Positions 6,337 through 9,789 of a stretch of 9,789 bases of DNA are shown here, piece by piece. The notes under the pieces are model-generated. The model saw nothing but the letters and a program-made list of their open reading frames with translations. It ran no database searches and had not been told where the DNA came from. Location: assembly GCA_021786265.1 (NCBI GenBank), contig JAJYNP010000011.1, positions 1-9,789 of the forward strand. Reading direction: 5' to 3'. The DNA comes from Chloroflexota bacterium (GTDB taxonomy: Bacteria > Chloroflexota > Limnocylindria > Limnocylindrales > CSP1-4). Position 1 is the first letter of the stretch. The number at the start of each line of letters is the position of its first letter. The translations under genes were made by a program, and so were the position numbers.

Positions 6337-6354
6337 TGTGCGATAATCCGCACA
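6337..6354 (+). promoter_or_regulatory. vapB -10-like element inside a perfect inverted repeat
   Basis: TGTGCG (6337-6342) and CGCACA (6349-6354) are perfect inverted halves around ATAATC. The overlapping GATAAT (6342-6347) is a good -10 match, and its end is 6 bases before the A of the vapB ATG, so transcription would start at or next to the start codon. No Shine-Dalgarno sequence precedes the ATG. The repeat is a natural candidate operator for VapB or VapBC self-repression, which is the known mode of control in this family. No clear -35 box is seen. Confidence 0.5.
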
Positions 6355-6554
6355 TGGCCACCAACCTCGACATCAATCCGAGACTGTTGCAGCGCGCGCT
6401 CGAGGTGAGCGGAGAACGGACCAAGACTGCGGTCGTGACCCGGGCGCTCGAGGAGTACGTGGCGCGGCGTGAGCAGAAGCGCCTGCTCGAGCTGTTCGGA
6501 GCGCTCGAGTGGGACCGCCGGTTTGACTACAAGGCCGAGCGCTCCCGGGCGTGA
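6354..6554 (+). CDS. vapB: VapB-type antitoxin
   Basis: A 66-residue protein beginning MATNLDINPRLLQRALEVSG, then KTAVVTRALEEYVARREQ. This is the ribbon-helix-helix pattern of the type II antitoxin family usually labelled VapB (beta strand T-N-L-D-I, helix 1, Lys/Thr turn, helix 2). The C-terminal segment LLELFGALEWDRRFDYKAER is the expected toxin-binding tail. It should bind DNA as a dimer, repress its own promoter and neutralise the downstream VapC. The frame is open upstream to 6324, but conservation starts at ATG 6354. Its stop overlaps the GTG of vapC by 4 bases (GTGA, 6551-6554), typical of translational coupling. The inverted repeat at its start codon fits autoregulation. Confidence 0.88.
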   Translation: MATNLDINPRLLQRALEVSGERTKTAVVTRALEEYVARREQKRLLELFGALEWDRRFDYKAERSRA

Positions 6555-6955
6555 GCCTGTTCGTCGACACGAGCGTCTGGTCGCTGGCGTTCCGCCGCGA
6601 CCAGGTACAGCACGAGCCGGCGGTCGATCGGCTGCATCAGGCCCTCGACGGCAGCGAAACGGTCTTCTCGACCGGCCTCGTCCTGCAGGAGCTGCTCCAG
6701 GGGTTCTCCGGACCCAAGGCGCGGGAGGCGATCATCGAGCGCTTCGCGGCCCTGCCTCTGCTGGTGCCCGATCGCGAGGACCACATCGCGGCGGCTGAGA
6801 TCCGCAATGCGTGTCGACGCGCCGGGGTTCAGATCGGGACGATCGACGCGCTCCTGGCGCGGCTGTGCTCGCGGCATGACCTCGTCATGCTCACCACCGA
6901 CCACGACTTCGATCGCGTGGTCTCGCAGGTGCCGCTCAGCATCTGGCGTTCGTAG
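6551..6955 (+). CDS. vapC: VapC-type PIN-domain ribonuclease toxin
   Basis: A 134-residue protein of the usual PIN-domain length. All acidic metal-ligand positions are visible: Asp6 in LFVDTSVW, Glu47 in LVLQELLQG, Asp99 in IGTIDALLA and Asp117 in LTTDHDFDRV. PIN toxins cleave RNA (often tRNA or rRNA) in a Mg- or Mn-dependent way and are held inactive by VapB; that is family knowledge and the target here is unknown. The GTG start overlaps the antitoxin stop, and there is no strong ribosome binding site of its own, consistent with coupled translation. The active site looks intact, so the pair is likely functional. Confidence 0.92.
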   Translation: MSLFVDTSVWSLAFRRDQVQHEPAVDRLHQALDGSETVFSTGLVLQELLQGFSGPKAREAIIERFAALPLLVPDREDHIAAAEIRNACRRAGVQIGTIDALLARLCSRHDLVMLTTDHDFDRVVSQVPLSIWRS

Positions 6956-6970
6956 GTCGTTCTCGCGGGG

Positions 6971-6994
6971 CCCCGGCTCATGAGCCGTGTGGGG
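6971..6994. terminator. Hairpin between the convergent vapC and channel genes
   Basis: A perfect 14-base palindrome CGGCTCATGAGCCG (6974-6987) is flanked by CCC and, after TGT, GGGG, giving a long imperfect stem just after the vapC stop. There is no T run. It could end or attenuate transcription from vapC; its loop is very short, so a protein site is an alternative. Confidence 0.35.
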
Positions 6995-7134
6995 TGCCAA
7001 TATCCATCCGTCATGCGGCGAGGTCGTACTCGTGGATCATGCAACCTCTCGCTCGTCGGCCACCTCACGATTGAATAATGGCGCCCCTCACGGTGGAGAG
7101 CTGTCCGAGCCCGAGGCCTCCTCGGAGAACCGCG

Positions 7135-7941
7135 TCACGCAAGCAGGCGCCGCTTGGCCTGCACGAACTCCTCGTCGCTGAGCGAACCCTGCTCTCGCAG
7201 GGAGGCCAGGCGCTCGATTTCCTCGACCATCCGCCCACCTCGGCTGGCGTCGCGGGGAGGCTGCGTGGCGAGCAGGTAGCTCGTGACGGTCGCGGTGATT
7301 GCGCTGAAAAGCCCGATCCCGAGGAGCATCAGAACCATGGCCGCGAGCCGGCCCTCCGGGGTGATCGGGTAGACATCGCCGTAGCCTACGGTGGAGAGTG
7401 TGACGACGCCCCACCACAGCGCGTCGAAGGGCGAGTCGATCGTCTTGTTGACGCCGTGCTCGGCGGCGTAGAGCGCGATCGAACAGACGACCATCACCGC
7501 GATCCACGACACGACCAGCCAGGCGAAGCCGCGGTGCCGGGCGAGCCCGTCCAGGTGCATGGCCGCGCGGTACACGCTCGCGAAGGTGCGCACCAGGCGC
7601 AGTAGCCGCAGCAAGCGAAGGACCCGCAGGGCACGGACCGGTGGGACCAGGGCCACCACGTCGATCCAGTGGCCGCGCAGGTACTGGCTTCGGTCATGGG
7701 CCGCGAGTATCCGGACCGCGAACTCGAGCACGAACAGGGCGGTCAGCGCCAGTTCGAGCGCCTCGAGCTCCGGGCGGGAGCCTGCCGGCAGCTCGTCGAT
7801 GAGGAAGCCCAGGGCGACGAACAGAACGGCCAAGGCACCCATGCCGAGTTCCCAGGCCACCTCGTGGCGGGCCACGAAGCCGTTGAAGCGTTCGCGGAAC
7901 CACGCCCCTTGGCGGGCGACGGCGACGTCGTCGGCGGTCAT
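7135..7941 (-). CDS. Voltage-gated potassium channel with SHOCT-type C-terminal tail
   Basis: A 268-residue protein with six membrane helices: S1 about 30-49, S2 62-81 (Glu73, Arg77), S3 89-101 (Asp94), S4 102-120, S5 139-159 and S6 198-224, with the pore helix and filter TVGYGD at 184-189 preceded by DALWWGVV. S4 carries six Arg at every third position (103, 106, 109, 112, 115, 118), the hallmark of a voltage sensor; the S2 and S3 acidic residues are the usual counter-charges. The protein should form a tetramer in the cytoplasmic membrane and pass K+. After S6 a short charged stretch (RMVEEIERLASLREQGSLSD, then EEFVQAKRRLL) matches the SHOCT short C-terminal module. A good ribosome binding site (GAGGGAG, 7955-7949) lies 7 bases before the ATG and overlaps the stop of the exported protein gene; only 13 bases separate the two, so they are probably co-transcribed. 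A decayed relative lies at 2484-2939. Confidence 0.92.
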   Translation of the reverse strand: MTADDVAVARQGAWFRERFNGFVARHEVAWELGMGALAVLFVALGFLIDELPAGSRPELEALELALTALFVLEFAVRILAAHDRSQYLRGHWIDVVALVPPVRALRVLRLLRLLRLVRTFASVYRAAMHLDGLARHRGFAWLVVSWIAVMVVCSIALYAAEHGVNKTIDSPFDALWWGVVTLSTVGYGDVYPITPEGRLAAMVLMLLGIGLFSAITATVTSYLLATQPPRDASRGGRMVEEIERLASLREQGSLSDEEFVQAKRRLLA

Positions 7942-7954
7942 CGACTCTACTCCC

Positions 7955-9082
7955 TCACTGCACCACGAACGAGCGGGTGGCCGAGGCGCTCGCGGCGCCC
8001 TTCGTGCAGGTCACACTCACTGGCCACGAGCCCGGCGTCGTCCGCGTGCCCACGGTCCAGCTCCAGCCCACGCTGCCCGCCGAGCTCGCCGTCTTGGGCC
8101 CGAGGCTCGCAGCCTTCGAAGGCCCCGACTTGTAGACCACGTTGATCGTGCAGGCGGCACCGGGCGCGGTCCTCGCGGCCACTGACGCGGTGCCTCCTCG
8201 GCTGACCGGCGACGTCAGGCTCGCGATGGCCACCTTGATGGGGCCGGTGCCCGCAGAAGGCGAGGAGGAGCCGACTGAGAGCGTGGGTGTCGGCCTGAGG
8301 GCCGGCAGCGGCGTGGCCACGGATCCGGTCGCGACGTAGGTCCGCCAGGCGCCGATCCAGTCGCTGCCGATGAGCCGCTGCGCCGTCGTCAGCGACAGCG
8401 TGCCGCCGCACACGAGCGCGTGGAGCCCGTTCTCCAGCTGGTCCTTCACCCGCGCCCCGACCGCCGTCCCGTCGGCGAGCGAGATGCTGTACGGCTCGGG
8501 CCAGAGGTTCGCAGGGTCGCGCGGCGCACCACCGAGTTCGAGGGGGATCAGATGGTCCTCCTCGTAGTCAGCGAGGTTCGTATCCGCGTAGCCGTACGCC
8601 GTGATCTGGCTCCGCTTCAGGGCGGTCGTGTAACTCGACGGCGGCCGGACGGTCGCGGTCCAGCCCGACACGCAGATGGTGGATCTGATGCTCGACTGCG
8701 TCACAGTGGGGTTGGCCGCGCCAGGCGTCAGGGCGGGGTCGGGCTCACCGGGAAGCCCAAGCGGACTGTCGACCGGCGAGCGGGTTCGCCCCGCGGGTGT
8801 GGTGGGGGTCGCACTGCTCGCCAGGGAGGGCGATGGACGCGCCGTTTCCGTCGGGGGCACGGCTTGAGGCGCCAGGGGGGCGACCCCAGTCGCGGCTGGA
8901 GTCGTGGCCGCGACCGAGAGCGGCGAAGCTGGGACCAACGCCTCACCGCCCATCGCGTGCGCGCGCAGCACGCTCGGAGCGCCCGCACCCGAGCAGCCGA
9001 AAGCCAGAACGAGGAGCAGCACCCCCAGGGCCGGAGTACTGCTCCGCAGCGCCCGGTCGCGCCCGCGGGTCATCCGCCTCAT
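7955..9082 (-). CDS. Exported HNH-like protein with Ig-like C-terminal domain
   Basis: A 375-residue protein. Residues 1-35 have a basic start (MRRMTRGRDR), a hydrophobic core ALGVLLLVLAF and a Cys (GC at 29-30) suggesting a lipoprotein-type signal, although AFGC is not an ideal lipobox. Residues of about 36-125 are an Ala/Thr/Pro/Ser-rich linker. The core domain, about 126-250, has CVSGWTATVRPP, YEEDHLIPLELGG (Asp176-His177), NLWPEP (Asn192) and DQLENGLHALVCGG, then DWIGAWRTYV. The DH...N arrangement with a Cys pair (137, 225) recalls HNH/His-Me finger nucleases found in exported actinobacterial and Chloroflexota proteins. Residues of about 281-375 look like an Ig-type beta domain with Cys311 and Cys359 as a likely disulfide. 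DNase activity is inference. The ribosome binding site GGAGGGAG (9095-9088) supports ATG 9082. The channel gene follows after 13 bases. Confidence 0.8.
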   Translation of the reverse strand: MRRMTRGRDRALRSSTPALGVLLLVLAFGCSGAGAPSVLRAHAMGGEALVPASPLSVAATTPAATGVAPLAPQAVPPTETARPSPSLASSATPTTPAGRTRSPVDSPLGLPGEPDPALTPGAANPTVTQSSIRSTICVSGWTATVRPPSSYTTALKRSQITAYGYADTNLADYEEDHLIPLELGGAPRDPANLWPEPYSISLADGTAVGARVKDQLENGLHALVCGGTLSLTTAQRLIGSDWIGAWRTYVATGSVATPLPALRPTPTLSVGSSSPSAGTGPIKVAIASLTSPVSRGGTASVAARTAPGAACTINVVYKSGPSKAASLGPKTASSAGSVGWSWTVGTRTTPGSWPVSVTCTKGAASASATRSFVVQ

Positions 9083-9262
9083 GAGCTCTCCCTCCCCGTG
9101 AGTCGCCGCCGCAGGAGATTCTTCTCGCCCGTGAGGCTGCGCGGACCGGGGGGCTCCGTCGGGCCAACCCGCTGGGCCGGGAATCCGATCACCGTCGTGC
9201 CCACGTAATCAGCACGTCGAGAGCCGATCGACCCACGTGTGGACGGGCCAGCTGCCGGCGGG

Positions 9263-9283
9263 TCGTCGTGCCGCAGACGACGA
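9263..9283. terminator. Hairpin downstream of the right-edge zinc-ribbon gene
   Basis: TCGTCGT and ACGACGA form a perfect 7-base stem around a 7-base loop, about 64 bases beyond the stop of the minus-strand gene ending at 9347. It has no T run. The surrounding gap 9083-9346 holds no gene I recognise and presumably carries the promoter of the exported protein gene. Confidence 0.25.
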
Positions 9284-9346
9284 GCCTGCGCACTGTGGCC
9301 GTCGATCCTGATGGCCCGCGCCTTGACGAAGGGCTGACCGTAGCCA

Positions 9347-9789
9347 CTAACCGCTCCGCCACTCGACGACGGGGCTCCACTCACAGGGACAGACGTCGCC
9401 TTCCTTCAACCGCTCGCAACCGGGGAGCGGGATGGGCATCGCCTTGGCGATCGCGATCACCTTGCCGTCGAGCGATGAGCAGGCGGCGCACTCGTCTTCT
9501 GCCACCAGTTGGACAGACGCGACGCCGAGGGCTCGATAGGCGTCCAGGGCGGCCGCCGTCAGCCGTGTGACCTCTTGGTTCGCCTCTTCCGCCGCGGCCG
9601 CGGCCCGGGCTTCGTGGAACTCGCCCCACGCCTCCTGCAGTACGGGAAGATCGATCTCCTGGAGAAGGTAGGTGTACCCATCGGGACCGAGCCGGACGAA
9701 GATCGGCCGGCCACAGGACGGGCACTTCTTCTCGGCTTTCGGCAACGGAGCGAGGCTGGTTCCGCAGTACGGGCAGACGGCCGTCGCAT
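9347..9789 (-). CDS. Zinc-ribbon protein, start outside window
   Basis: The frame enters from the right edge and covers about 146 residues. It opens with VCPYCG and KKCPSCGRPIFVR, two CxxC pairs that would hold one zinc in a ribbon. LGPDGYTYLLQEID, then a helical Ala/Glu-rich middle (EFHEARAAAAAEEANQEVTR) follows. The end, VQLVAEDECAACSSLDGKVI, then LPGCERLKEGDVCPCEWSPV, repeats the Cys-rich pattern. The CAACSSLDGK...PGC element is reminiscent of the Cys-rich end of phage Mu F-like head-morphogenesis proteins (CPxCxxLDGK...H-P-x-C), so a phage or metal-structural origin is possible; I know similar double-zinc hypothetical proteins without a function. A TTG at 9745 lies after the first CxxC pair and is therefore not the native start. 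No further phage genes are in view. Confidence 0.75.
   Translation of the reverse strand, partial: ATAVCPYCGTSLAPLPKAEKKCPSCGRPIFVRLGPDGYTYLLQEIDLPVLQEAWGEFHEARAAAAAEEANQEVTRLTAAALDAYRALGVASVQLVAEDECAACSSLDGKVIAIAKAMPIPLPGCERLKEGDVCPCEWSPVVEWRSG

Noticed and set aside
8420..9208. Long plus-strand open frame (262 codons) opposite the exported protein gene
   Set aside because: The translation is Arg/Gly-rich without domains, while the minus strand has a signal peptide, a clear DH...N core and a strong ribosome binding site. It is a GC-rich shadow.

Overview
This is a GC-rich window (strong G/C preference at third codon positions, several GTG starts) from a bacterial chromosome. The glycyl-tRNA synthetase remnant, the secreted HNH-like protein and the recombinase zinc-ribbon remnant most resemble proteins I associate with Chloroflexota or high-GC Actinobacteriota. 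That assignment is inference from family resemblance, not a search result. No rRNA, tRNA or CRISPR array was seen.

Left third (1-3157) is a patchwork of intact genes and debris. On the minus strand, from the left edge, lie the C-terminal zinc-ribbon piece of a serine recombinase with no catalytic domain, a four-helix membrane protein of unknown function, and a NarL/LuxR response regulator. The regulator's first codons appear to be broken by one extra base, and its conserved REC lysine is replaced by glutamate. Beyond it sits the C-terminal anticodon-binding piece of a glycyl-tRNA synthetase (minus strand). It directly abuts the 3' half of a decayed potassium channel gene (plus strand), which carries frameshifts, a Trp-to-stop change and an altered selectivity filter.

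Middle (3158-5813) carries three stand-alone genes: a nucleotidyltransferase-fold protein (minus), a divergent PD-(D/E)XK nuclease of the HsdR N-terminal type without a helicase (plus), and a class I SAM-dependent methyltransferase (minus, convergent with the nuclease). A near-identical 21-base direct repeat brackets the methyltransferase. About 520 bases without a recognisable gene follow.

Right third (6337-9789) begins with a compact vapB-vapC toxin-antitoxin pair whose -10-like element and perfect inverted repeat run straight into the vapB start codon, suggesting a leaderless, self-repressed transcript. Convergent to it is a two-gene minus-strand unit: an exported protein with an HNH-like (DH...N) core and an Ig-like C-terminal domain, followed 13 bases later by an intact six-helix voltage-gated potassium channel ending in a SHOCT-type tail. 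This channel is the full-length relative of the remnant at 2484-2939. The right edge holds most of a small zinc-ribbon protein on the minus strand.

The window reads as an accessory, rearranged region (recombinase debris, gene remnants, toxin-antitoxin, stand-alone nuclease). The most unusual items are the exported nuclease-like protein/channel gene pair, the stand-alone HsdR-N nuclease beside a nucleotidyltransferase, and the head-on junction of two unrelated gene remnants.
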